Shown in pieces: positions 1-14,300 of a DNA stretch of 64,000 nt (position 1 is the first letter of the stretch; each line of letters starts with the position of its first letter). The DNA comes from Podocnemis expansa (taxonomy: Eukaryota > Chordata > Testudines > Podocnemididae), in the NCBI GenBank assembly GCA_007922195.1, contig ML682233.1, positions 260,749-324,748 on the forward strand. Reading direction: 5' to 3'. The translations under genes and the position numbers were made by a program. The notes under the pieces are model-generated. The model made no database searches. It was not told the DNA's origin and worked only from the letters and a program-made list of their open reading frames with translations.

Positions 1-248
1 TTTTCAAAATCGGCCCCTGATCCTGCCTGTATCCCTCACTCCCTCCACCAGTGTGTCCAACCTCATTCTGCCCTGTCCCATTCTCACACAGCCACTGTGC
101 TGCTGCTCTCAGCCCCTGCCCCTGTCCGGGTGGACCTTTCCTCTTCCTGTGGGGAACCTGGTTGGGGCAAATTCTTTGTTTGTCCCTTTTGCCTGGTCTC
201 AAAGTAGGGTCTGTGTTGGGGAGTACGTAGACTCAATAGTAAATGTGA

Positions 249-2019
<1,771 letters not shown>

Positions 2020-2062
2020 GAGCCTGGTGACAGGACCCAGCCTGCCTTTGTGTAAAAAGATC

Positions 2063-2068
2063 AATAAA
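2063..2068 (+). terminator. RACK1: RACK1 poly(A) signal AATAAA
   Basis: A canonical AATAAA lies 44 bases after the RACK1 stop codon, which fits the very short 3' UTR typical of this ribosomal-protein-like gene. Cleavage would fall about 15-25 bases later. Confidence 0.85.
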
Positions 2069-3469
2069 AAAGTACATTTTGGAGGTTTGGGCTTGTTTGT
2101 GTGTGATCTTTGCCATCCAGAGTGGGAACTTCAGAGGAAGGATGGTCTGGTGGCTTTGGACCTGGGTTTTAATCTTTGCCAGAGTTCTGGATTTTTATAG
2201 GGATTTAGCCCTCGTTGCCCTCAGTATTGTGGGGCAAGGAGTAGAGGATTTGCAGACATCTAAAATTGCAACTGGACACCTACGATCACCAACCCTCTGG
2301 GGCAGCCCTGGCATCTCCAGGAGTTACAGATGAAACTTCTATGGAAGATGGTCCCATGCTGCAGTCTCCAGCAATGTGGCTCACCAAAATTGCAAATGTG
2401 ACCCTGCTGGGATTTTCAGGCTTCTGCTGGGAGTATGAGATGTTCTTATGCTTCTGAAATCACCTCAGGAGCTTAACTTCTAAATATCTGTCCTAAGGTG
2501 ACATAGGGGCTGAGTCCCATCTTCAGAAGTGGACTGTGCGTTGATCTGTGGCTTATGCCAAGCAATATGTTCCACCTTGCACTTTGCTGTGATGTTAGGT
2601 CTGTCTTTCCCAGACTTACAGAGGAGCGCTCTGTCCATAAGTGTGTGTGTTTATTATGGGTGCATGTGTGCCTGGTACACTTTATCACAGCTCTGCACAG
2701 GTAATTTGAGATGGCACTCATGATCAAATAAATTGACATGACTGGATCTCTGGAGAAACAAAGGCACAATGCTTAGCTATATCACAGTGATAAGCAACCT
2801 GTGACCTAGGTGACAGGTACACCTAAAAGGTGTTCACAATGAAAACGGCTCTTCTCTTTCAGGACTCTGTCATGTGCCAAATTAAGCTGATCTCATGCTG
2901 TGTGGGCTGTTTTCTCTGCCTCTTTTACCACCAGGTGTCACCGTTCTGATACCACCCGTTGCTTGTTTGGTGGTCACATCTTCATTTATCATTTCACAAA
3001 GACATTTTGAACAGCCCAGGAGCTATGGGGGGGCATGTCAAATGATCTCTGTTACCTTGCTGGTATTAGGATGACCTGTTGTGTCACTGCTCTTAATTCT
3101 GATTTGGAAATGTTTGTCTCAGCATATTCCTTGAAGGTTTCTGTGAGGTTACTAGTTCACAATTTGACTGGTCTATACTGGGCTGTCTATTTTCCTTATG
3201 ATTTCCTTTATTCCTACTTTGGAACAAATCTTCCATTTTTGAGAGTTTGGGTGAGAACTCTGTCCTGGATGACACTGCCAATCCAACGGGCCCTGAAGGC
3301 TGCTGCAAGTGGCCAGTCTAGACATAGTAAAAGCCACAGCGTTTAAAGCCAGAAGAGCCGGTTAACCTTATCTCGGGTTACTGGAACAAGCCCAAAGTAC
3401 TGTAGCCCTCAGGAGACTAGTTTACTGGTGTATGCCATAAGAAAAGAACAGATGGGCCTGAGGTGGAAC
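2069..3469. other. Intergenic, no gene seen
   Basis: Single-copy-looking, moderately AT-rich DNA just after RACK1. I find no conserved open frame, RNA gene or recognisable repeat with ends. Confidence 0.5.
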
Positions 3470-3511
3470 TGGGCCCACGCAAGGTCCCCGATGACAGCAT
3501 AGAAAAAGGTG

Positions 3512-3705
3512 AAATACAAACAAGGATTCCTGTGGCAGTTTTTTGAAGACTAACATTTAATTGCTTGAGCTTTTGTGGGAGAAAAATCTCACTTTGTGCA
3601 GCATCGGATGAAGTGAGATGTCTCCTGGAAAAGCTTATGTGATAGATGAATTTGTTAAGGCTTCAAAAGTGTCACTGGACTCTTTGGTGAACTGGACTAA
3701 CACAC
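3512..3705. mobile_element. Palindromic MITE, family A
   Basis: The two arms are roughly inverted copies. The left arm runs through TCCTGTGGCA, GAAGACTAACA and GAGCTTTTGTGGGAGA. The right arm mirrors it with AAGCTTATGTGATA, GTTAAGGCTTC and ACTGGACTAACAC. It has no coding capacity. The same family recurs at least fifteen times in the window. Confidence 0.6.
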
Positions 3706-4632
3706 ATCTTCCCCTTTGGAAAGTGAAATACAGGGTGTTAGGCGAGCCCCAGCCCAGAATTGAAGAGATGGGTCTTGGAGTGGTGAAAAAAACTGACCAA
3801 TCAACAAAGCTTCCAGAGAGCCAATCAGAGTTGGGAGTTTTGACCAATCAAGAACAACAGAATTTTCTAAGTTGGCAGAAAGCTTAGTTCTCAGCCAGGT
3901 CCTTTTCTTCAGCTTGCCACAAATGATTTAGAAGTTTTGTGGTGCAGAAAAAGTAGGGGGAGTGTGGGGTTTTGTGTGTTGGGATGTTGGGGTTTATGAG
4001 TCTTAACTGGGGTTGTTGAGGGGTGTTACTTAGGTATGCTTTAGAGTTGAGAATTCAGGGTTGTTTGAATAGTTTTTCAAGCCTGCCTGCACCAGATTGT
4101 GGGTTGGTGTTTTAAGACTAATTGCCTTGGATAGTGCCAATTAACTGTGAAATCACTTGTGGTCTCAAGTTGCTAAGGAGTAGCTATGTTAGTTTAGGAA
4201 ACTTCAGAGTCCTGTGTAAAAGTGCTACAGGATTTCTTGTTTGTATGATCTCAGGTAATTCTGGGCCAGCCAGAGAAGACTATGCCAATGGGGGACGCAG
4301 GGCTGAAGGTGCAACTGGGCTCCCAGGTAGTGTCCAGTGATAGAGCTATGAGATGCCACAGTATGGAAAGGACAACGCTGAAGGACTTATGGAGAAAATG
4401 CAATATTTTAATATTTTTCAGGGGCACTAGAAAGCTTCCCCCTAAAAATGAGATATTCTGTGGCATTCCAGCATACTTTTAATTCCTATATGGGGGGGGG
4501 GGGGAGAGGCAAAACCATGTATTTCACAATGCTTGCCCATTGGAGGATGTGAAGATAAAAAGGAAGATGTGTCCTCTCTTTGCCTGATATTTTGTAGCTC
4601 TACCCAGTGATAGCATGGAACTAAGTGAAATG

Positions 4633-4818
4633 CAAATGGAGTCCTGTGGCACTTTTGAAGACTTAACATTTATTTATTGCTTTGAGCTTTAGTGGGAGAT
4701 ATAAAGAACATCAAGTAGCTGATGAAGTGGGATATCTCCCACCAAAGCTCGTGTGGTAAATAAATTCCTGTCTTCATAAGTGTCACCAGACTGTTTTTTT
4801 GGAGTTGGACTAACCCAC
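4633..4818. mobile_element. Palindromic MITE, family A (copy in second duplication unit)
   Basis: It has the same arm order as the element at 3512-3705, with GAGTCCTGTGGCACTTTTGA on the left and GTCACCAGACTG then GTTGGACTAAC on the right. Its place in the second unit of the local duplication indicates it was copied with its surroundings. Confidence 0.6.
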
Positions 4819-5253
4819 GCTTCCCATTTGGAAAGTGAAATAGAGTATGTCAGGACAGCCCAGAATTAAAAAAAGCTTACTGAGAGCCAATCAAAGTTGG
4901 GAGTTCTGACCAGTCAAGAACAGAGGAATTTTCCCAGCTGGCTGAACCATGAGTTCTCAACCAGGTCTGGTTTGTACCAATATAAGCTGAGGCTCTGGCC
5001 TGAGGTGGTGGCCACTGTGGTTGTGGGTACCAGTAAGATTTGTTTGTGTTGTTGAGTTATAACTGTGTGGGGTGTTAAATAGCTGAGCCTTCATTTTGGG
5101 TTCTGAGTATTGTTGAAATCATTCATCTGTAAAGGTGTCTTAGCTGCCTGCACTAGGCTGTGGTTTGGGTTTCAGCCTTGCCTGGTGTCAGTTAAACATT
5201 AAATCCCTAATTCTTGTCTCAGGTCGCAAAGGGGTAGCCCTGTTAGTCTAGGT

Positions 5254-5460
5254 CAGTGCTTCCCAACATTTTCTCTGCCATGGCATGCCTTGCTACCTTA
5301 AATTAATTTGAGGCACACCACCATATAGTTTCCAAATGAACGCATGAATATTCATGAGCCAATCCAGAGCTCCTTGAGTAGTTTTTCAAAAAGTTGTGCG
5401 GCACACCTGCTCAGGCCTGACGGCAGACCTGTGTCCTGGTATGCTTTCTGGAAAACACTG
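5254..5460. mobile_element. hAT-like non-autonomous element with 8-bp target duplication
   Basis: It begins CAGTGCTTCCCAACATTTTC and ends near-inverted at GAAAACACTG. It is flanked by GTCTAGGT (5246-5253) and GTCGAGGT (5461-5468), seven of eight bases matching. The 8-bp duplication and CA..TG ends are the mark of hAT transposons. Relatives lie at 5864-6068 and 49057-49257. Confidence 0.75.
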
Positions 5461-5863
5461 GTCGAGGTTAGCAAAGCAGTTCTTAAAAGTGCTGCAGGAC
5501 TCCTTGTCTGTATAGCCTCAGGCGCTTCTGGGCTAGCCAGACTGTGCGTCTAGACATGGGGCATTAACAGCCATGTAAAACAGCACGTACTCTGCCTGGG
5601 ACGGTGTGCTTCCCCAACACCCAGGGCTCTGGCTTGGCAGGAGAGTGCTCCAGCAATGACAGAGGCCCTGATGTTGCATCCGTCCTGCAGCTCCAGGTTG
5701 GAGACGGTCTGGAAGCCAAGGGAGCCTCCTGTCTAGCTGTGGTCTGTGAGCTGCAGAAACATTTTGTCCTGGCCACAGATCACAGGTGGAGCAGCTGTCA
5801 GCCCTCATCTCTTTACCTCCTTTGCAGCTCTGGAGCCAAAAACACTCTCATCACTTCCTATAG

Positions 5864-6068
5864 CAGTGGTTCTCAACATTTTCTTTGCTGTGGCAGACCT
5901 TGCTACCTTTAATTTGAGGCACCCCCCCCATAGTTTCCAAGTGAACTCATGAATATCCATGAGACAATCCAGAGCTCTGAGTAGTTTTTTAAAAAATAAT
6001 CTTGTGGCACACCTACTCATGCCTGACAGTACACCTGCATACCATGGCACACTGGTTGGGAAATGCTG
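5864..6068. mobile_element. hAT-like non-autonomous element (same family as 5254-5460)
   Basis: It starts CAGTGGTTCTCAACATTTTC and ends TGGTTGGGAAATGCTG. The flanking octamers TCCTATAG and CCCTACAC match at only five positions, so the target duplication is eroded. Confidence 0.65.
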
Positions 6069-6944
6069 CCCTACACCACTCCAGCAGCTGGGGCTGGAGG
6101 TGGGCACTAGAGACCACAGTCACCTGTCAAGCAAGGTTCACCACTGTAAAGTGTGCTACTGCTGCCACAGATAATCCTGGCAAGTGAACTACACCTATCC
6201 ACTGCTCAAGAGAGTGAAAAGCCTTTACGGTGCTGCCAGTCTGACCTGGGGGGGAAATTCCTTCCTGACCCACAAGTGGCAATCAGTTGGGGGGGGGGGG
6301 GGTAAGAACTTGTCTGCCACTCACCTGAAAGAGAATGCCTGGTGCCACCTCCAAGCTTCACCAGACCTGGGTCCTTTACTGTGCCCCAGCTCCAGCTGTG
6401 GTCATCCTTGATGCAAGATTTTGAAACCGTCCCTGATTATGCTGGGAGAGGAATTCTTTCCTGACCCCTGCTGGTGGCCAGCTGCGACCCTGAAGCCTGA
6501 GGATTCCATCCCAGGAAGGTAAAGGCAGGAGGCCCAACCCTCACGAACGTGCCCTCCTGAGGAGTGCTACCACCATGCTTTAGCCTGGCAGCAGCCCAAA
6601 ATCCATGGAGGTCTTCATGGCTGGCCCTGGGGAAATATACCCAATCTCTAGGGAGTGGGTGCTCTAGAGAGTTCCCTGAAGAACAGGTCTGAGGCTGGGA
6701 TATAACCCAAGCCCTCTAAATCTGCATCAGGGATTCTTGCCCCTTCCTCTGAGGCATCTAGTGCTGGCCGCCATCTGAGACAAGATGAGTCTTTGTCTGA
6801 TCCAGTCTGGCACTTCCTAGCTTCCATTTGTACCCTCTGAAGCCAATTCAACACCTTTCCCATAATCCTTTTTGGATATTACCTGTCCACCAGCTCCCAC
6901 CAAGGCAGGACTGAAGAGGCAGAGGCTAAACTGTACATCTTCTC
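6069..6944. other. Intergenic, no gene seen
   Basis: No convincing coding exon or RNA gene. It holds a 13-base G run near 6289-6301 and general degenerate sequence before the TRIM41 poly(A) signal. Confidence 0.45.
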
Positions 6945-6950
6945 TTTATT
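6945..6950 (-). terminator. TRIM41: Candidate TRIM41 poly(A) signal
   Basis: TTTATT on the plus strand reads AATAAA on the minus strand, in a local T-rich setting. It would give TRIM41 a 3' UTR of about 1.4 kb. It is the only canonical hexamer I noticed in the right place. Confidence 0.5.
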
Positions 6951-8327
6951 ATTAATTATTATTATAACATTTCAAAAAACTAAATCTCCATTTAACTCTG
7001 TTTTAGCCAAAAATATTTCAAACTTGCTTTGTAACGTCAACAGAAAGAAGACCACCACCACAACCCTCAACACACAGCAGGTAATGGGCAGTGTCTTTCT
7101 ACTGGGAAGAGAGACGGGTTGTTGGAAACCCAACAGCCGGGGAGAAGCAGCTCAGAGGAAAAAAATAAATACCCAACCCTCAAGGGAGCGGTGAAGGAGA
7201 CCTAGGCGGGAGATGGCCATGGATTCCCAGAGTACAAGGGCTTGCAAAGGAAGGATCGCACATGATTCTTGTCACATCAGGACATTTTAGCCAGTGATTC
7301 GCTTGTAGCACCCCAGCTTAGGGAGAAGATCACCCGTCTGTCTCGGCACCACAGGTGGTTTCTGATGTCCATGAATCTAACATCAAGGTCCAGCTGACAA
7401 CGGGGAAGAGAGACCTGGGGCATGCTTTCACCAGAGGACGTGCCTGATGGTTCTGAAGGAGACCTGGTGACCAAGACCAAGAATGGTGAAGACTGAGGAA
7501 GAAACAGGTGAGACAGACGCTGCAACAGTTCTGGAAAGTACTGCGCTTTGGAGGCTGGACACAAGGGTGGTGGTGAGAAGCGATGGGTCTAGGGCCGAAT
7601 CTTGATCGTAACGCCAGCAGGGAAGGGAATGCAGCATTAGGGAATTAGGCAGTTGGTGGGTACGCAATGCGATCTTGTGCCTGTAAAGGAAAAGATGGTC
7701 TGGAGCTAGGTTTGAATGCCAGAAGGGACTGGGGAGTGTGTGGGGGGAGCCCTGGACAGCTTCCAAGGCCAGAATCCTTCCAGTGGGGCTCACGGTTCCA
7801 CTGCAATTCAAGGAAATCTGGGCGATCACATCCCAGGGGATAGTCAATGGAGCTTGAATAGTCATGGGATGCTTCTGTGGGTACTTGGCACTCCCACCTG
7901 GGCCCTTAGTCCTCTGTGGCATCGCTCAACTCTGCCTGCTCAACCCAGAGACACAAGCAAGGATTCTGCAAGCCTGCAGCTCTCCTACACTAGGTAGGCA
8001 GAAGAACAGATGGGGGGCAGCTACAGTTATGGTGCATCAAGAACAATCTCACATTGTGCATCAACAGCAGATGGGATCCGCTGACAGCAGCTCAAAAACC
8101 CACCTGCCATCCCCAGAGCAAATCCCTTCCCCCCTGCGAAACAGAGACGGCAACACGGGCTTTGGAATGTCAGGCGGCTGACGTGCCTCTCCCGCGGCTG
8201 ACGTGCCTCTCCCAGGCCTCTGTGCGGGCCTAGATCCCGGGACGAGGGAGGGGAGGATCCATGCAGTAGTGGACCTGGGAGGGGAAGGGACCCAGCAGGG
8301 GAGAAGGCCCAAGGCGGGGGGAGTGGG
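6951..8327 (-). other. TRIM41: Probable TRIM41 3' UTR
   Basis: This is the sequence between the TRIM41 stop codon and the candidate poly(A) signal. It contains a perfect 20-bp direct duplication at 8174-8193 and 8194-8213, just after the coding end. I see no other gene here. Confidence 0.5.
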
Positions 8328-11300
8328 TCAGGTGCAGATCTTGATGCGGGTGCCCTTGGACAGAATGCGGAAGAAGGGGAAGATGCGCTCGCGGAAGGTG
8401 GCGTTGAAGGTGTGGATGTGGGCCATGTTCTCAGCATTGTAGAAGCACAGCTGGCCCCGCTCATAGTCCAAGTAGACCCCAAAACGCCGGAGCTTTTCTC
8501 CAGGAGGCAGCGCCGTCTGCTCTGTGGCCGTCAGCGCCTGGTACTTTTTGCCATTGGCGCCCACGCACCAGATCTCCCGCTTCTGGTAGGGGCCGCCCGT
8601 CTTCTCCTTGCGTCGGGCCGTCTCCCGGGCTGCCCCCACCGCCCAGCCCCGCCGGCCCCCCACTTCCACCTCCCAGTAGTGGCGTCCTGCACTGAAGCCC
8701 TGAGATCCCAGCACGCAGTAGTCGGAATCAAAGCGCTTGGGGTTGTCTGGCAGGTCCTGGCGGCGTTCGCCCAACTTCACGCTCCGGCGGTCCAGGGAGA
8801 GGCTCAGGTGAGGGTGGGCTGTGTCGGGGTCGAGGGTCACGTCAGCTAAGGCAAGAGACCCACACAGTCAGGAAAGAGAGTTTGGTCTGTTCCAGTGAGC
8901 TCAACTCTGTCCTGAGTGCCAGGACACCTGGAATCTACTCCCAGCTGACCAAGGGCAAGGTTTCCCCTCTCACTCGGTCTTCTCTAGTCATACCAGGGCA
9001 TAGCCTGTCTTTCGCTGCGTGTCTGTGCAGCACCTGGCACACAAGGCCCCTATCTCCAGCACAGAGATAACACAAAAAATCAGCATGGGAGGTGTGTGAG
9101 AAAACACCCCACACAAACTCAGGACCTCTCGCTACTGGTTGGTGGCCGCCACCAGCCCCACCACTGGCTATCCCGCCCCTCCACACAGATCTTCACCTTC
9201 ACTAATAAGCAGGGCTCACCTACAGTCACCACAGATATTTCCTGCTGCTTTTTGCAGCTCTCAGCAACTCCTGATCTTGTTGTAAGGAGATGGAAACGTA
9301 AAGGACTGTTGGCAACTCTAGGAACTGGGGAGTTGGACCAAGAGGCATTGGCAGACTTTGGGTATTAGGCGACCCAGGGCTGAAACAGGAGCGGGCCAGG
9401 AATAAGGGGAACTGGCAGAGCTAGAGAGGGACAGAGGACAGGGTTGGAACGGCAGGTGCAGGCTGTAGGTCAGGGTAAACACCAGCAGAGGTGTGAGTTG
9501 AGGGAGACCAGAGCTGGGCTAGCAGGGGGCTTCGGGTCCGGATGGAGAGTTGTTAGCGAGTGTGGACACACATCAGTGGGAGCAGCATGTATTGCAGTTG
9601 CCTGAATGGTACAGCTTGACCTTGCACAAGACGTAAGAATCAACCAAGCCCAGGGTCTCCACAGGCCATGAACTAAGCCCCATGCCCAGACCAGCGGGGA
9701 AGGAGGAGCTCATCATCTTTACCTTGAGGGACTTTACTGAAGACCTTCTCCATCTTCCTCATCACCACGTCCTGCAGGAAGTAATTGCGGTATTTCTTCC
9801 CCACGTCCACCGGCACCATCTCCGGCTCCTGGAATTTGACGCTCTCACATCTGGCAAAGGAAACAGAGCAGGAAGTCATCTCTGGCACAATCGTCTCAGA
9901 TCAATGGTTCTCTTGGGTGACTTTCTACCCTCTTCGGGGGTTCCTAGACAATTCTTTGATACAGGGCAAGGAAGAGTCAAGGTGGTAGTTGAATAAGACA
10001 ATCATTTGCAAAAGGGGGAAATGTTGGCATTAGGTTTTACTACTACAGCACGGGTGTCTGTACATCAACACCATCATGCTGTGACCAGTGCTCATCTACG
10101 CGCATGCCGGGAAAACCAGAGTCACTAACACACATTGCCTCAGAAAGGGGAAGAGAACACTGAGGGCAATGCAGCTGGAACGTCCTGTGGGGCACATTCT
10201 CAACCAGTGGTTGATAGCACCCAAGGGGGCCCACGAGCAAGTCTCAGGGGGCCCACCAAAGACTGGAGGGGCTCAGGGAAGGAACACCCCCTTCATGTCA
10301 AATGAGCCATCCAGCCTGCCTGGGTGGAAGCGCAATCAAAAATTACAGCCTCACCGCAGGAAAGCAATCTCCCCCACCATCAGAAGAGGCTGCCTCACAG
10401 TTACCTACTCCACAAACAATGCAAAGAGACGCATCACAGCTCTGTCCTGCTACATCAGCACTTCAGGGAACAGGGTCAAAGGGTGGGCAGAAATCTGGGG
10501 GGCATGTGCCACCCAACATACACGTCACTTCTGGTTGAGGGGTCCGCAGATTTATCTATTTAAGTTTAGGGATCTCTGGGTGAAAAAGGTTGAGAACCAC
10601 TGGCCTACGGCACGGGAAGCAGTCAGCTGGTTACACAGAAGTAGCTAGATCTGGACTGCAAAGAGTCAGATCTTTGGGTAGAGACCTTTTGCTGTGTTCC
10701 AGGACTCCCAAGTGCCATGATAATACAAATAAATGTGATAGAGAAAGACAACTGTTCAGGTTTAGGCAATACAGACATTTAGCTGCCATGATTATAACTA
10801 CACAGTGGGGATACCAGACATGTTTTAAGGCAGCTGACCAGGCCACTGGGGTAAGATCTGTAGTGTGGAGAGGGATAGAGGACACACGGTGGGCTGCTGA
10901 GCCTCTTAAAGAGACTCAGACGACCTGAGCTCTCTATTCCTGACCCTGTTCACGTCCCGGTGACATCACTCCCCCCCACTCACTGTGCTTCAGTTTCCCC
11001 GTCTGTAAAACGGGGATAATGAGATTATCCTTCTTTGCTTCTATTAACAATGAACTAGATTTCACTGCTAACCACCACAAGTTAATTTTGAGAGAAGACA
11101 AAGCAATCGGTTTCCTTCCTGTGGCAACAGGTGTATCTACAGAACGAGCAGCGGACTAACCTGATGAAGGTGTCTTTGATGTCCTGAGAAGAGGGGGAAG
11201 AAGAGACAAAGGTTACAAACACGTGAGTGATGAACACCGCCGCATCTCATCCAACACTCCAATTGCCCACCAGTCGGCAAGGGCTTTGAGCGTAGGAGTG

Positions 11301-14300
11301 AACCCACTGCGCTCGCTGGGACTAATCACGCGCTTGCAGTGAGAAAAACATCACTGATGTACATGCCTAAGGCGCAGGGGGGAGTTGAACAAGGCATTAC
11401 TGCACAGCGGGCTCCTCATCTGCGCCTTCAGAAATCCCTCCCTTAGTATAGCTGGGGCAACATTTTCACAATTCCATTTCACCAGAACATGTGTTTCAAA
11501 GCCAGGGACATAACCATTTCAAGAAAGAGTTCCTCAGGAAAAGAGACAAAATAGCGCTGGCCTGGGACCAGATCATAACCCAGATCAGGGACTTGACGCT
11601 TAGTCTCACAGGCCATGTCTACACTAGCAAATTAGCTCGGACTGAGCAAGCTCAGTCCGAGCTAATTTGAACCCTGTCTACATTAGGCTTCTCCTAGATT
11701 GAACTAAAAAAGAGCAGCTAGTTCAAACTAAAAAAAAAAAGCACTTAGTTTCGACTAACCTTCAAACTACTAAGTTTGGACTAACCAAGTCACGAAAAAG
11801 ATTTTAGGTGAAGACATAGTCACACAGATCAGAGTCCCCCTTGCCTGCTTTTCTGGGCTGTGGAAATGGTCAAAAGGTTTCATTCTCATTCCAGAAAGGA
11901 ACAAAAAGTCATCTCAAAATCCTGGAAGTTGCCATGAAAAGGACCAGTCGCCCTCGGAGTAGTTCTGCCTCCAGGTCCCTTGCTGAACTGTCGCTTGATG
12001 GGTCCACGAGGACACCCCTGACTGGAGAAGGCTGGGTCTGCAGTTCAGGCAGGGAATGTGGTCTTGGACGTTCGGGAAAGGGATTGGGGATTACTGATCT
12101 GCCAGGAGGGTGTCTGGGGGAGACATCAGATTGTGCCCTGGGGGGCACGCTCACCTTTAGCAGCTGCAACCCATCCTGTTTGCTCTTGTCCTCCGCCTCA
12201 GCGATGAGGCGTGCGAGGGTGGCGCCCTGCTCCTCCAGCTGACTGACGTTGCTGCTCTGGCGGGCCAGCAGCGCCTCGTAGCGCTCTTCTAACTGGTGCA
12301 GCAGCAACACCTGCTCCCCGATCAGGAACTGGTGCAGCAGCTCGAAGTCCGACTCCAACTCCTTGATCTCTAGCTTCATCTTGTTCTGGAGTGAGAAGGG
12401 GAAGGGTTAGATGGCACACCTCCTTCCTTCCTCAGCCACCCATCACTTACCCAGCCTGGGAGCTGATGCGCTCCCTTTTAGGCTGGGAAATCTCTGATTC
12501 AGCCCTCGCCAGACAACCCTGGGCATGAAGGCACCTGCTGGAGGATATTCAGACAGCCCCAGCAGAGCGAAGCCAACACTACAGACCATCCTTGCCAGAT
12601 GGCAGTGGGATAAAATCCCCTCCTGCATGTCTAACACCAGATCAGTTGAGCTACTTTCAGCAACGGCCTTTACCCTGTAAAAAGCGCTAACATCTGTAAA
12701 GCCTGTTCTGACACACAAAACCCAATCTAGACTGGGGTCTGGCTAGTTCAGTTGGTGCAGAAGCAGTGGGAACTCTCTTGTGAGGTGGACCCCTGCAGGG
12801 GCTGAAATCCTGCAGAAATAACAAGAGTAGAGAGGTAAGGAGTAGCTGGAGAAAGGGAACAAGAGACACCAAGGGGATATGCAGAAAGGTGGTTGTGGGT
12901 GTGACCTCTTGCCGCCTGACCCTGAAGTTGAGAGCCCCCACCAGAACCATACAATCCCCGGTCAGGGTGGAGAGCAAAGTTGTGTGTCAGAAACCTTGCA
13001 CCTGCCTTCAGCTCAGTAATTTTCTCCTCTTCACTCGATTTCTGCTTCAGAACCGCATCCAGCTTCTTCTTCAACGGGTCCAGGTGGCTCTGGAGTTTCA
13101 GCTATGGAGAAAAGACAATAAACATCCTCTCTGCCTCTGACAGGTTTAACACCAAATCTATCTTTTCAGTATGTGTTTTCCCTTAAAGCTAACGGGCGCC
13201 TAGGTTTTATGGCCACCTAGTCTGACCTTGGTGGACCAGCAATCGGTGTGGTTTAAGAGAAAAAGATTAGAGTTCACTCATGCCTGTCATAACTTTCCTG
13301 TGTGATCTAAACAAGCCATGTGATTTCTTTTGGCCTCTTTCTCTTGTCTGTCCAGTGTTTACACTGTAAGGTCTTTGGATCCTCCATACGGGCACACAGA
13401 GCCTAGCACAACAGGGCTGCATTTAGCTGCCCCTTCCAGGCACTGCTATAATATCCAGATGAACAAATCTGGTGAGACTCGAGAGTGGACTTTTCTGGTT
13501 TTGCTTGAGGTACAGAGAGGGCAACAGTGGGACAGAAACATCACAACAGGTTGAAACCGGAGCTCCAGTTTATGCACGTAGGGTTTGTCTACTCTTGGGA
13601 TACCATAGCGTGAGGGGTTCTCCCATCAGTATAGGTCACCCCCTTCTTCAAGAGACGGTAGCTAGGTTGACAGACAAATTCTGTCAACCAAGTGGTGCCT
13701 ACTCCACGGGTTAGTGGCTTAGTAGGTACCTCGGGGGTGTCAATTTTTCATGTAGGTGCGTTTAGCATAGGCAAGTCTACACTTCAAATCAGACTGATAT
13801 AATAATGATGTAACACAAATTGTTCCAGTAAAGTATTAGCACACCCACCTTGTCTCCCTAATGGTTTTTGTTAAGGGTGTGATTTTACTAATACGGTCCG
13901 ATCACAAAATCACTACCGTGGAAGCCAGGATATCTCTGTAAGGGGACCTTAGACCAGTATATTGTCCTACCTCTACGTCAATAGCTAAACAGCCCTTTTA
14001 TACTGGTACTGCTGCATCTACACTGGGGGTAAGAGGGTTGTACCTCCTTTCCTATCTGAAAAATGGGGACAACAACATTTAACTCCTCTGTAAAGAGCTC
14101 TAAAGTAAGATCTAGTGAGGAAAAGCGCTACCCAAGAGCTCAGTATTGTTCCTGCCAAAACAACAAGAGTCCTGTGGCACCTTGTAAACTAACAGATTTC
14201 TTCAGGCGCAAGCTTTCATGGGCTCCAATCCACTTCATCAGATTTATCCAGACTATCACAGCTACCCCTATGGAAATTTCTACTGGTATTGTTTCTGGTG

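Larger units (their letters stand above)
3470..5560. repeat. Diverged tandem duplication, units about 3470-4290 and 4620-5555
   Basis: The same order of landmarks appears twice. Each unit has a palindromic family-A element, then a block with GAAAGTGAAATA, then AGAGCCAATCA followed by GTTGGGAGTT, then AATTTTC..GCTGGC. Each unit ends with a GCAGGACTCCTTGT-like stretch and a GGGC(C/T)AGCCAGA block. The second copy carries an extra hAT-like element at 5254-5460 that the first lacks, so that insertion is younger than the duplication. The DNA between the units (about 4360-4610) resembles the family seen at 32921-33209. Confidence 0.6.

Noticed and set aside
4489..4503. G homopolymers here and at 6289, 22989 and 35640
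   Set aside because: Simple runs; may be real or assembly-length artefacts, no function inferred.
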